From: Erodium maritimum
Taxonomy: Eukaryota; Streptophyta; Magnoliopsida; Geraniales; Geraniaceae
Assembly: GCA_963921825.1 (NCBI GenBank)
Contig: OY997588.1
Location: 62,268,617-62,332,616 of the forward strand
Direction: 5' to 3'
Length of the DNA stretch: 64,000 bases
The notes beneath the pieces are model-generated. The model was not told where the DNA came from. It did no database searches and was given only the letters and a program-made list of their open reading frames with translations. Shown here piece after piece: positions 1-9,655 of this stretch. The position numbers and the translations under genes are program-made. Position 1 is the stretch's first letter, and every line of letters starts with the position of its first letter.

Positions 1-474
1 ATCTTTCGTGTCACTCATGCAGTCCGTCCCCAAGCCAATCCTGGCCGTTATGGAAGCCCTGTCACAGACAACGTTAGGCTCAGGTCAAACTCAGTTGTTC
101 ATGACTTGACAAGCTACGACAATGAATATGTTCATGACTTGATCTATGGCACATATTCATCAGGCCGTCGAATATCATGTCCCACATGATATACATGATC
201 AGACTCCGGAATCTCATTCCAATGACTAATAGAACGTAAGCCATAAAGAGCCATCTTTCATACTAGTCGTTTCTAGTGAAGCATTGTTGACTAGGGACCC
301 ATGAGTGTGATCTATCTCGATCTATGGTTCTATTCGCATGGTGGGCATAGATCAGAGCACACATCGATCTATTACACTAACACATAAGTAATATAAAGCC
401 GCTTTAATTTTATTGCTAACGATGATATATACATTTGGACATTTAGGATTGAACTACGGGCACTAAGACTAACA
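1..474 (-). mobile_element. Fragment of LTR family A (LTR 5' end, reverse orientation)
   Basis: Read on the minus strand from 474 downwards, this begins TGTTAG and follows the first ~480 bp of the complete LTR at 46835-48470; the same sequence starts the LTR copy at 40462. Relative to those copies it lacks about 50 bp near position 100, the segment carrying the caaggagtct motif. It runs off the left edge of the window, so its full length is unknown. No protein is encoded. Confidence 0.75.
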
Positions 475-1345
475 CCGACGAGTTTGGGTTTTATTTCGAG
501 TCGGAGGAGGCTCGTGCATGGGTCCGAGGCAACAAGCCCTGGTGTTTTGATGGACATTCGCTCCTACTCGAAGATTTGGACCCGATGAACCCTTCGCTCT
601 AGATCAACTACAGTTTTGGGTGAAAGTGAGGTTTTAGCACCTCGTGGAGCGTCCCTTGCGTCGTGATTTTCTAATGCGTTGCAGGGAATTTACATACCCG
701 GTTTGAGTCTCGCTAACCTACACAAAGATGCCTTCCTTTTGCTTTAACTATGGGATGTCCGGACATATAGTTCAAGAGTGTGGCCGGGAGATGGGTGGTA
801 CTCCATGGTTCGATTCATCTATATTGGAGTACAAGAAGGATCATAGCGTTAATTCATACACGACCGATTGGGGGAATCAGGAGTCTCAGAGCTTACCACT
901 AAGGGCCGGACCCGTATCCCCGAGCACTGTACCTATGGGCACCTTCCCTCGAGGAAGGGGCCCAACTCCAACACTGTACCTAAGGGTACAGATCCTCAAG
1001 TCAACATCCAGGTCGGGAAAGTCGATTCCTGTTGGAAAAACTTGGTGGCCGACCAGCTTTCAGGTAGCAAGGAAACTAAAGTTTAAGGTTTCATTCTACT
1101 TGAGCACACTAGAGATGGAGCTGATGTTGAAGGAGTGAAGAGATGATTGGTGAACCCTGAGATGATTAGGCGAGAGATCATAAGCAGCCTCGCCAGGAGG
1201 AATGTTAGGATCCTCTAGCTTCAGGGACTAGCTCCGGGAGGGGTTCTTAGTGAAATCCATGCCTCCTACAACTAATGCAGTTCAAGTTTGGCCGTTTCTC
1301 TCTCCAGAAGCAGCATTTAGGCACTACCTCGAGCAGGACTTCCAA
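475..1345 (+). pseudogene. LINE (L1-type) ORF1 remnant with DUF4283 tail and damaged CCHC knuckle
   Basis: Reading through frame breaks gives the end of a plant LINE ORF1. First comes a DUF4283-like tail (about 484-630: WVRGNKPWCFDGH, then QLQFWVKV). A zinc knuckle follows at about 737-782, read as CFNYGMSGHIVQEC. The CX2CX4HX4C pattern is recognisable, but the second cysteine is tyrosine. The next residues (GGTPWFDSSILEYKKD) resemble the ORF1 at 12865-14560, so both belong to one LINE group. In intact elements this RNA-binding protein coats the LINE transcript. Stops and frameshifts make this copy non-functional. It abuts the LTR fragment on its left; no poly(A) or TSD was found. Confidence 0.7.
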
Positions 1346-1850
1346 TTTTGTTTTCCAATCCCCCAACTTTTCTTCATACCTATATGGTCTATCAATACCG
1401 TTTATAACACTTATATTTTTAATAGAACTACAAACAATTATGTTCTATATTTGTTCTTTTTTAATTATCAGAAAATAATAATCATAACACACTCATTTAT
1501 AATAGATTTCGGATTTGAATAAAATAACATATTTCGTTTGAAAAAAGAAAATGGCAATGACACTAATAGGCGCGTCTAGACGGATCTTATCGAAATTTTT
1601 AGGACATAGGACTTTTAGCACCGGAATAACTTCGGAGCTCTTGGTTTTAATTATGAAGTTCGGTATGTTACTTGAGGGATGGACACCTGGATGGTCTGAG
1701 GCGAAAGTTATAATTGCATTAGTTAATATCAAGCAACAAATCATCCCCTAGGTATATTAGAACGGCACATAATCATTATTTGTGTAATTAATTGATCCCG
1801 CATTTAAACGACACAAAATTTATGGATACTTGGGCGCTTATAACCCAAAC
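1346..1850. other. AT-rich intergenic stretch, no gene seen
   Basis: No coding signal or RNA gene is visible. The part from about 1755 to 1845 (cataatcatt, then cgacacaaaattt, then gcgcttata) resembles 38885-38975, so it is probably a shared dispersed repeat. It is the left side of the target into which the 1868-2931 element inserted. Confidence 0.5.
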
Positions 1851-1867
1851 TGTTGCACTATCTTGAT

Positions 1868-2931
1868 TTTTTTTAACGAAAGTCATAAATTTATTGGTCG
1901 AAAAAGAAATTACATTATTGTATGTCGAGGAACAATCTCTCCGACTACGAAAAAGACAGATTGAACGAACAATGATTCTTTGATCCTTATAATATCATAA
2001 CCGTTACAAACGGTATTTTGACGCCCCATGGACAGAGACAAAATACGAAGGGGGGGGGGGGGGAAGGGGGTACCGGAAATCCTGAGGGACCTCAACAGTA
2101 ATGGTGATGGCGGGAAGCAAAGCATCGTCATGGGACCCCTCCCAGGGCCAGTCCCCGATGCTCTGTCGGCTTTTCATTCCCCCTGGCGGGCCTGTTTCCC
2201 TGCCCTTGCCTAAATAGGAGAACTCGCCCTGATCCAAGTGTCTAGATCGATCCCTCGACATTCCTCCCGGAGTTGCGAGGGCCGCCGGGATAGAATCAGA
2301 TGAACGTCGGTTGACGTTAGTCACAACCTTAGACCACACAGCGGTAGGGAGGAGAGGCTGGCGTCGCGAAGAGGAGGCAACCCTAGATCCCGCTTCGCCA
2401 TGGAGAGGAGGAACTAGGGATCGGGTCGGAGGAGAACATGGTGAAGGCGCAACCCTAGAAAGCGCGCCGCCCGAGAGGGGAAGAGCCAGACTAAGGTCTT
2501 GGAAAATTTTGATGGCCAGCGGCCTAGGATTTGGTGGGGAAGGGCGGTCCTTGAGGAGGACGCAACCAAGGGACGCCGTGTGGGACGTCCTATCGGTGGA
2601 GGCCAAGGAGGTGGGGACAACGATGGCTGCTTCAGTGGCGGCTGCAAAGGTAGTGCCGGAGGAGAAGAAGGCGCTGAAGGAATCCCGTGTAGAGGTTTCT
2701 TCGACATCCTCCCGCGTTGGTCCTTCAAAGGCGGTTTCACAAGAAGAGACGACGGAGGCTTCGAGGGAAAAGTCTGCACCGGAGACGCCATGACAGAACC
2801 GGCAGGGAGAGCAGCAGCAACGTCAGCGAGATCGTCGACATCAAGGACAGGGCTAGAAAGCACCATAGTTGCAAGGGGTACGACGGCTAGGGCTTGGGTT
2901 TGCTCTCAAGTTGCGAGAGAGAACTAAAGAT
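1868..2931 (-). mobile_element. ORF1-only LINE (HAL1-like), copy E1, with 17-bp TSD
   Basis: A retroposon of 1,064 bp in reverse orientation. It is flanked by the exact 17-bp repeat tgttgcactatcttgat at 1851-1867 and 2932-2948. Its T run at 1868-1874 is the complement of a poly(A) tail. The 5' end on the minus strand is CT-rich (ctctctcgcaact), then an ATG at 2866 opens a proline/serine-rich reading frame like the N-termini of LINE ORF1 at 24094 and near 63945 (minus). Neither endonuclease nor reverse transcriptase is present, so it must have been mobilised in trans. A G14 run lies at 2050-2063. The ORF1 N-terminus is the only coding relic; the frame shifts near 2500. Confidence 0.82.
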
Positions 2932-3616
2932 TGTTGCACTATCTTGATATTTTGTCTTAAAAATAACATCCTAATTATTTTCATATATATTTAACATCTA
3001 AACTGGAAAAAAAACAACCCGAGTCTCGTCGTCTTCGCGGGTACCTTCTTCTTCAACCAATACTGGAGGTAGGGGTGCCCAAAATTGGCCCATAACCCAT
3101 TCTAACCGGTCAATCCGTCCAACCTGTCCCAAGTGGGTCTATCCCCATGGCTTACGGGGACGGGCCCGGGTTCAGAAATACCAAACCCGGAGTGAGCGGT
3201 CCGGGTAGCGGATCCGCGAAATAGTTTCATACATAAACCGGACCACCCGGATATGGTATAAGTCCAAGGCCTAAGGCCACACTCTTACAATTCTAATTAC
3301 TTTTGCATATGAAGATGAAGATTGATAGCTTGAGATTTTGAAGATGATTACCAATTTTGTAATATATAGAACATGTCGTAGTTTTGTGTTGAGTTGAACT
3401 CTTTTTTTTGTAATCGTAATTTGTTTTGGGTCAAGTTGAACTCCCTGTTTGACGATTGTAATCCTTGAACCTTTAATAAAGTTTTAACAGGGTATGAAGT
3501 TTTCCCATCATTAAGAAGTGACCAAATTTAGAGCTTTTAAGTACTCTTTAATGAGTTTTTAATGGTCTTTTTGGATGATGAAAAAAATATTTGAAAGTAT
3601 ATGTACCACTACTTAT

Positions 3617-4557
3617 TGTCTTTTTTTTAAACGGGTAACCGGGGAAGTGCATTAATGCAAAAAAGAAACCATACATGATAGAGCGTAATCGCCATGGGTT
3701 CCAGATATATGCCCGGGCCGATCGTAGCAAGCCCAAAGCTCATGTACTCATAAGAATAGCCTACTTGACATCGTAGACAATACCTCAGAACATCCCCTTA
3801 CCGACGTCTCAAAACAACGAGACATAACGAAAATTATCCAAAGCAAAACAGAAATAAAATTGTTCCAATGACAAACATGATAATATAATAACGACCAGAA
3901 GTAGAAAGCTGTAGTTGCAGGCTTCCTGAGACCTCCAAGCACTGGCAGATTGATCATCATTGGTTCGACCCCAACTGAGTCGTCCAGTCTCGAGGTGACC
4001 GGCTTTGGTTGTCGGGGCCCTCCTCCCGGGTCCCAAATACAGCGAACTTCCAGGATCACTCCGATCACGGCCCCGTTGGTGTTCGGTGTGATTGAGTCTG
4101 TCCTGGAGCTACGTAGGGCCGGTGCCTAGGTGGCCCGATCGGTGGTTGCATCCCGTTGCTGATGGCGACGTCGTGTAGAGCGAGGAGACCGATAGCGACG
4201 ACATGGACTTTGATCGTTCCAGGGACGGTGTGACACGAAGGGAGGGTAGTTGGCTGTTGGAGATGATGCGAGACAATGGCACACGTTGACGGGAGGGGTG
4301 ATCGGTGACAGCGATAGGTCAACCCCTGAGGGGTACGAGGAGAAACCCCAAAAGGGTTAAGGAGAACCCTACAAGGGTTAAGAAAAACCCCAAAAGGGTT
4401 AAGGAGAACGCTTTGTGTTATGGGCATGGTAGAGAGGACCATTGCGCAGGCCATGGCATAAAACATGGTCATGGCCATGGCCAATACCTTGCTGCTTCAA
4501 AGAGGAGGTGGAGGGAAGAGGCGGCTTTTTCCTCTCTAGGTTTAGCTGAGCAACATA
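3617..4557 (-). mobile_element. Short LINE derivative E2, nested in the hAT, 13-bp TSD
   Basis: Reverse-oriented retroposon of 941 bp with TSD taccactacttat at 3604-3616 and 4558-4570. The T run at 3621-3628 marks the 3' end, preceded on the sense strand by ggttacccgttt. The last ~450 bp of the sense strand resemble the 3' parts of the elements at 18587-19632 and 50280-52693 (shared readings VLGGLRKPA and HELWACYDRPGHISGT), so these three form one subfamily. The 5' half differs and contains three 21-bp repeats. No ORF1 core, ORF2 or RT is present. Confidence 0.82.
4344..4406. repeat. Tandem repeat, three 21-bp units
   Basis: Three copies of a 21-bp unit of the form aaccccaaaagggttaagg begin at 4344, 4365 and 4386, inside the nested retroposon. 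Each unit has a small inverted repeat (aaccc/gggtt). Confidence 0.8.
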
Positions 4558-4769
4558 TACCACTACTTATGGTTAATGTTATCAATTGTTATCAAATTCG
4601 GATGGGTTGGTCCAACCGGGTGAACCGGCCCATAATCCGGATGGGCGGGTTCAAAGGTTCTTTTTTGGGCCCGGGCCCGAGAGTGGGTTAAATTTTTTAA
4701 CCCTGTCACTCCGGGTCGGTTCAAAATTTTGGCCACAGGGCCGGGCCCATAGACACCCCTAACTGGAGG

Positions 4770-7700
4770 GTCTCGTGCCCAATCTGGGGGTTCGCCCGGG
4801 ACTCTAGGACTTTCCCGACCAACGCCTAGGCACCAATGTCAGAGAAGGCTCGACCCGGGTTCTGGAACACGAACAAATCATTATCATTTGCCTAAGAGGT
4901 CGACCTTAGAATCATGGTCTAGAATTGCTAAGGCATGAATTCGGGATTCCACAAGAAACAATTGAGGCACCATCTTCGGGATTACCGACCGCATATACTA
5001 TTTCTTTCGGAAACCAATCTTTAAGCTCAACGGTGTCAATTATGGTCTCGCTCGTTTGGATTTACAAGTCACATTTCTGAACCCAAGGGCGATACGCAGG
5101 GTTTGGCTATGTTTTGGGTTGAGGGTATTATAGTTGTTCTGCGAGGTCAAGATGGCCATCACATTGATGTGGAGGCTTCAGCCCCGGGCTATGATGATAT
5201 CCATATTACAAGTATTTACGGGGAAGCCTGTCGAACGAATCAGGACCTAACCTGGGACATATTGTCATGACTACACACGGTCTCTAGACCAACTGGATAA
5301 TTTGTGGTGATTTAAATGGTATTCTCAATCCGGATGAGACTACTAGTGGAGGGAGTTACCCAACCTCTTTTTGTCAGGTTTTCGAGGAGCTGGACCTCAT
5401 TGACATTCCAATGACGGGACAACATTTTACGTGGTTCTGGGGGCGGGAATTAGGCCGGAGGGTACAATCCAGATTGGATAGGGCCCTAATCACAAACTCC
5501 ATCTTCACGTCTCTCTTGAACCTGGAGTTTCGTAATATGGGGGTTACTACATCGGAAAAGTGGCCTATCTTACTCTCCTTGGCTAAGAAAGAGGTGATTA
5601 GAAGTCCACCGAAATTCCATTTCCAATCCCAGTGGACCAGAGACCCGGATTGTGGAAAAGTGATCCAAGAACATTGGGACAAATCCCTCAGGAAAGCTAT
5701 TAAGGATGTTATAAAAGAGGTAGGTGTCTCATTGGAAAACTAGGGGAGTCATCTCTTTCGGAAAAATGTTAATCATATTAAGTGGTGCCAGAGGCGTATT
5801 GTAGAATTAAATGGTCGAACCGAACGAGAAGGGATACGCAGACAGGAGGCTATCCAAATCCAGTATGAAAATGACCTTTGCATCCTAGAGGCTTTCTGGC
5901 GTCAACGAGCTAAGCAACATTGGCTTGCAGAAGGGGATAAGAACACGAAATTCTTTCATGCATCAATATCCTACAGAAGCCGAGTGAATGCGGTGGTCGC
6001 TCTTAAAAATACTCTAGGTACACTGATTACTTGAGAATCGGGTATGAAGGAACTTATCTCGGAGTACTTTGTTCAATTATTTACCTCTAGCCAACTGGAT
6101 ATGTCAAGCTTCCCTATCATGTTACCGGAACGACTAACAAATGAGGATAATGACTCCCTTCTTTCACCACGAACAGAACAAGAAATTCGCCATGCCGTCT
6201 TTCAAATGGGACCGGATAAATCTCCTGGGCCGGATGGACTCAACCCGAGATTCTATCAGCATTACTAGCATGTGGTGGCAGAGGAAGTTATTCGTTTTGT
6301 GCATGGGGGCCTTTCAAATGAAAGGATTTGACCCGAATCTGAATGAGACATTAATTGTCCTGATTCCGAAGAAACCGGACCCTGATCTGGTTACAGATCT
6401 CTGGCCTATTGCTATGTGTAATGTTATATTTCATATCATGTCTAAGGTCCTGACAAACCAACTTTGGCTCCTTTTACACAGTATCATTTCTGAGACCCAA
6501 TGGGCTTTCATCCCTGGGCGGTGTATCCAGGCAAATGTTCTAGTTTCGTTCGAGATAATAACCTATATGAAAATTAAAAGGTAAGGGGCGCAAGGGTATA
6601 TGGCTCTTATAATTGACATGACTAAAGCGTATGCTCGGGTTGAATGAAGTTTTCTCCGAGCTATTATGGATCGCTTAGGATTTTCTGCAGACTAGATCGA
6701 GTTGATGACCTGCTGTATGCAGACTGTTACTTATTCGATCACCTCGGGGGGAAGGAGACGCCTAGGCTCATCCCGTTGAGGGGACTTCGTCAAGGGGATC
6801 CACTATCCCCCTACTTTTTCCTTCTATGCATGAAAATCCTATCACATCTCCTTCAAGACGCCCAGAGATCAGGAGCTATCCATGGGGTCAAAATTGCTAC
6901 TGGCGCACCGACAATATTCCACATGTTCTTCGCTAACGACTGTTACATTTTCTGCATGGCAACTAATGAGGAAGCAAATCGTGTTAAAGAGATTCTCCAA
7001 ATTTTTGAAAGGTTATCTGGCCAAGTACTTAATTTGCAGAAATCCTCTGTCTTCTTTACTACGAATACGACTCCTGAACTACGCCAAGAATGTTATTGAA
7101 TTCTCTCTATAGACGAGACCTCTACTGCCTCGATGTACTTAGGGGTTCCTAATATGGTTGGTCGAAATCGGAACGCGTTCAATCTTAATAAGGGAAGTTA
7201 CTATCACCGGTCGGGTAGGAGGTGATGATTCGGTCCGTCCTTATCTCGTTACCGGTCTAAATCATGTCTGTTTTTCGGGTGCCACAGGATATTGTGAACA
7301 TGATGCGTGTTGCATTGGCGAGGTCTTGGGGTGGGGGGGAAGATGTCTCGATCTATTGTTTGGCAGACCTAGGACAGGCTGTGTATGCCTAAAGACAGTG
7401 TGGGTATGGGATTTCGACACCTCCTGGATGTTAACACGTCCCTTTTGGGAAAATAGGCATGGGGGCTTCTCCACCGGCCTCAATCCCTTGTAGCTCAGGT
7501 CCTTAAAGCTTGGTATTTTCCTACCACAGACTTTCTTCAAACGCAATTGGGCAGCCAACCGAGCTTTTTGTGGTGGGTCAAACATTTTGTGGACTGGTGG
7601 CAGAATATCTCTACGAGGTCTCTAAAGAACAGAGAGGCGTAGATAATTAGTATTCTATGTGAGATATAGAAGGTAAAGAATGCGTGAGTCTAGAACGGCG

Positions 7701-8321
7701 ACACCCGACAACCACCAGAGTCATTGCAGATGCTAGGGCTCACATTCTATCTTAGATCGAAGCTAATGCGACCCCCGTGACTCCATCGCAACCTTGACTG
7801 GTTTGGCCATCCCGCTTCATTACACCCCCTCTAGGTACCTGGGTTATCAATGTTGATGGGGCGATCTTTCATGATTCGAACCAATCAGCCTAGGGTATCA
7901 TCACTCGAGATGAGGATGGATGAGTAGGCCTCACGACGAATGGAATCATTCTGGGAACTGGATCACCGATTATGATTGAGGCCTATGCCATTGCGACAAC
8001 ATTCCGAAATACAGAATCTCTGTGAACAAGCTCTATTATTATCCACTCGGATGCTCAGGTTTTACCCAATATGATTCAAACATGGGATCCACCAGCATCT
8101 CCGGTTGGATCACGTAATTACAGACATCCGCCTAATGCTGGCTGAAAACGAGAGAATATCTCTCCAATTTGTAAAAAGGACTGCGAATAGGATAGCTTAG
8201 TAGTTAGGCAGGAAAGCCCCTTCTACGTCTGTCTTTCAATGGTCAAGGACTCTTCCTGATGCACTCAAATATATCGCTTCAACTGAAATCTAAATAAAGT
8301 GCTGCAACTTTAGTCAAAAAA
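4770..8321 (+). pseudogene. LINE ORF2: endonuclease, reverse transcriptase, RNase H (degenerate)
   Basis: The 3' portion of a plant L1 ORF2 is readable across many stops and frameshifts. A SWNC-type endonuclease start lies near 4905; its catalytic-domain reading continues with CGDLNGILNPDET near 5305 and GRRVQSRLDRALI near 5455. Reverse transcriptase follows: SPGPDGL (about 6223), FIPGRCIQ (about 6510), DMTKAYARV (about 6617), RGLRQGDPLSPYFF (about 6778) and MFFANDCYIFC (about 6922). The last is the catalytic FADD box with the first aspartate changed to asparagine. A plant RNase H-like segment begins near 7845 (VINVDGAIF) and includes IIIHSDAQVL near 8037. The A run at 8316-8323 ends the element. 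It cannot encode an active polymerase. Confidence 0.88.
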
Positions 8322-8333
8322 AACATCTAAACT

Positions 8334-8740
8334 AACACTGAATTACAATTATTCGGTATTGACATATCAAACTGCATACTGTAAATGTATCAACATCGTA
8401 AATATAAATGAATGTATCAAGTTATTTTTGTTATTTTAACCCATCTGATATGATAGATGTACTTATACAGTTTGTGTAGAATATTTTAATTATACGTTCG
8501 TATCTCTTTTATTCGCTTAACTTTATCCCCCCATTATTTTTTTTCTATAAAGTCTACTTAGTGAGTTGATGTTGTTTTTTTTATCAACAAAGAAAATTTA
8601 ATATATAGTCTCTTTTGAGGTAAAAGAGGGGAACACAATACATCATACAAGTAGTAGTGAGTTGATGTTGTTGTATCTATTTCAAAGCTAGGTTTAAAGT
8701 TACTCGTGTTCAAAGATGGTGGGAAAAAGAGGCCCTCCTT
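8334..8740 (+). promoter_or_regulatory. Relic resembling the BAHD gene upstream region
   Basis: From about 8450 to 8715 the sequence follows the region upstream of BAHD gene 2 (about 24125-24310). Shared blocks in the same order are a tagatg-ttatacA-tttg block, ttcgctTAActttat, tatAaaGtc and taggttt-aagtta. A 78-bp LINE tail (8577-8654) interrupts it. The coding part that should follow is absent: 8741 onwards is unrelated. It is either the displaced distal promoter of gene 1 or the remains of a lost array unit. Alignment was by eye. Confidence 0.5.
8577..8654 (-). mobile_element. 78-bp severely 5'-truncated LINE tail with 18-bp TSD
   Basis: The exact repeat tagtgagttgatgttgtt lies at 8559-8576 and 8655-8672. 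Between them is a T run followed by 3'-UTR-like sequence (sense end ctttgttgataaaaaa). This is a typical dead-on-arrival LINE insertion. Confidence 0.8.
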
Positions 8741-9328
8741 CTTTTTTGAGTGAAGGGGTATGTATTCATTCAAATAATATGAAACAAAAAACAAAAAAAA
8801 TAAATCCGATACAATTAAAGATATTAGTCGGAATCATCAGATAAAATAAGTGTTCCGGTATATTAGGCTACTTAACAGACTTCTAATACAACAAGTAGAA
8901 GTTAGAAAACAGTAGGAGATTCGCTCGATTATGGAGGTCCAAAGGTCTAAGTACAGTGTCGGGTGGTTGTCTTTACTTGCGAGGTGATGACCAGAGTCCT
9001 CTCAATGAACCTGATCCCTCGATAGAGCGCTGCACTTAGAAAGGGAGGTCAGGACGACTCGTTTGATTTTTATCTCAATGTGCTTCTTTCCCCAATTAGG
9101 CCATAACTTCCGAGTGTCAGAGTCAGGGTCAGGGTCAGGGTCAACATCCTTGTCGAAGGAGCAAAGAGAAGGGATCCTCTAGGTCTGGCAGTTCATATAG
9201 GTACAAGTGGGCACAACTGAAAGTCAAGACACCATGGATAAAGCAGAAAGGAAGTCCAAGAGCACTTCGAAAATAGCCGGGTTGGGAGGCATAAGATCAT
9301 TTGGGATCGGCGAGGCTGATCATAGGAG
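8741..9328. other. Intergenic, no gene seen
   Basis: It starts with a T run (about 8741-8746) that could be the 3' end of a reverse-oriented retroposon. The remainder has no readable coding domain. A short agggtc simple repeat lies near 9120-9145. Confidence 0.4.
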
Positions 9329-9655
9329 GTGGGGGCCAGGAGAAATGGAAAAAACGAAGATGCTCAAAAGATCCTAAATAAGAAACGGAGATATCCCGGT
9401 CCCCATAAAGGTGATCACAGTTTCATCTCACGAGGACGTGGCCATGACCCAATCCCACGAGGAGGCTACCACAGACTACGACAAAGAGATACGTTCGAGC
9501 CACATGCGAATGGACCACCATACTGGCTGACCGTAGGGAGAAAGAGGGAGGAGAGCCACAAAATTGGCCGTCCCCCCACTAGCGAAGCCAAAATGGCGCA
9601 AGCTGTACCGGCCAGAGCAAAGACAAAGACAATGAATCCCGAGCCGAGAAGTTGA
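9329..9655 (+). pseudogene. Possible LINE/retroelement ORF1 C-terminal fragment
   Basis: An open frame of 108 codons, rich in R, G and K. It contains GPPYWLTVGRKREE, which resembles the GPW-hydrophobic-RKR segment that follows the zinc knuckle in many plant LINE ORF1 proteins. No knuckle or RT is seen nearby. The frame could also be a fragment of a Ty3 gag. It is not considered a host gene. Confidence 0.35.

Larger units (their letters stand above)
3070..4761. mobile_element. Non-autonomous hAT element with 8-bp TSD
   Basis: The ends are TAGGGGTGCCC and AGACACCCCTA, giving an exact 8-bp terminal inverted repeat TAGGGGTG with more imperfect pairing inward. The 8-bp sequence actggagg flanks both sides (3062-3069 and 4762-4769). 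Short TIRs plus an 8-bp TSD are diagnostic of the hAT superfamily. After removing the nested LINE at 3617-4557 and one TSD copy, the element is about 740 bp with no transposase, so it is non-autonomous. Subterminal parts are rich in ccggg/cccgg motifs, as is common in hAT subterminal binding regions. Confidence 0.88.
3005..8321 (+). mobile_element. 5'-truncated LINE carrying ORF2, 12-bp TSD, disrupted by a hAT element
   Basis: The 12-bp repeat aacatctaaact occurs at 2993-3004 and again at 8322-8333, directly after the A run that ends the ORF2 region. This defines a LINE from 3005 to about 8321. Only about 65 bp lie between the TSD and the hAT insertion at 3070, so the LINE lost its ORF1 by 5' truncation at insertion. 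It continues at 4770 with the ORF2 described separately. The ages order clearly: LINE first, then the hAT inside it, then a short LINE inside the hAT. Confidence 0.75.

Noticed and set aside
4065..4484. Minus-strand 139-codon frame with repeated Leu/Asn/Pro motif
   Set aside because: It is generated by the 21-bp repeats and lies in a non-coding retroposon within a hAT.
475..8321. ORF1 at 475-1345 and ORF2 at 4770-8321 as one disrupted LINE
   Set aside because: The 12-bp TSD at 2993-3004 and 8322-8333 shows that the ORF2 element starts at 3005, so the ORF1 remnant is a separate insertion.
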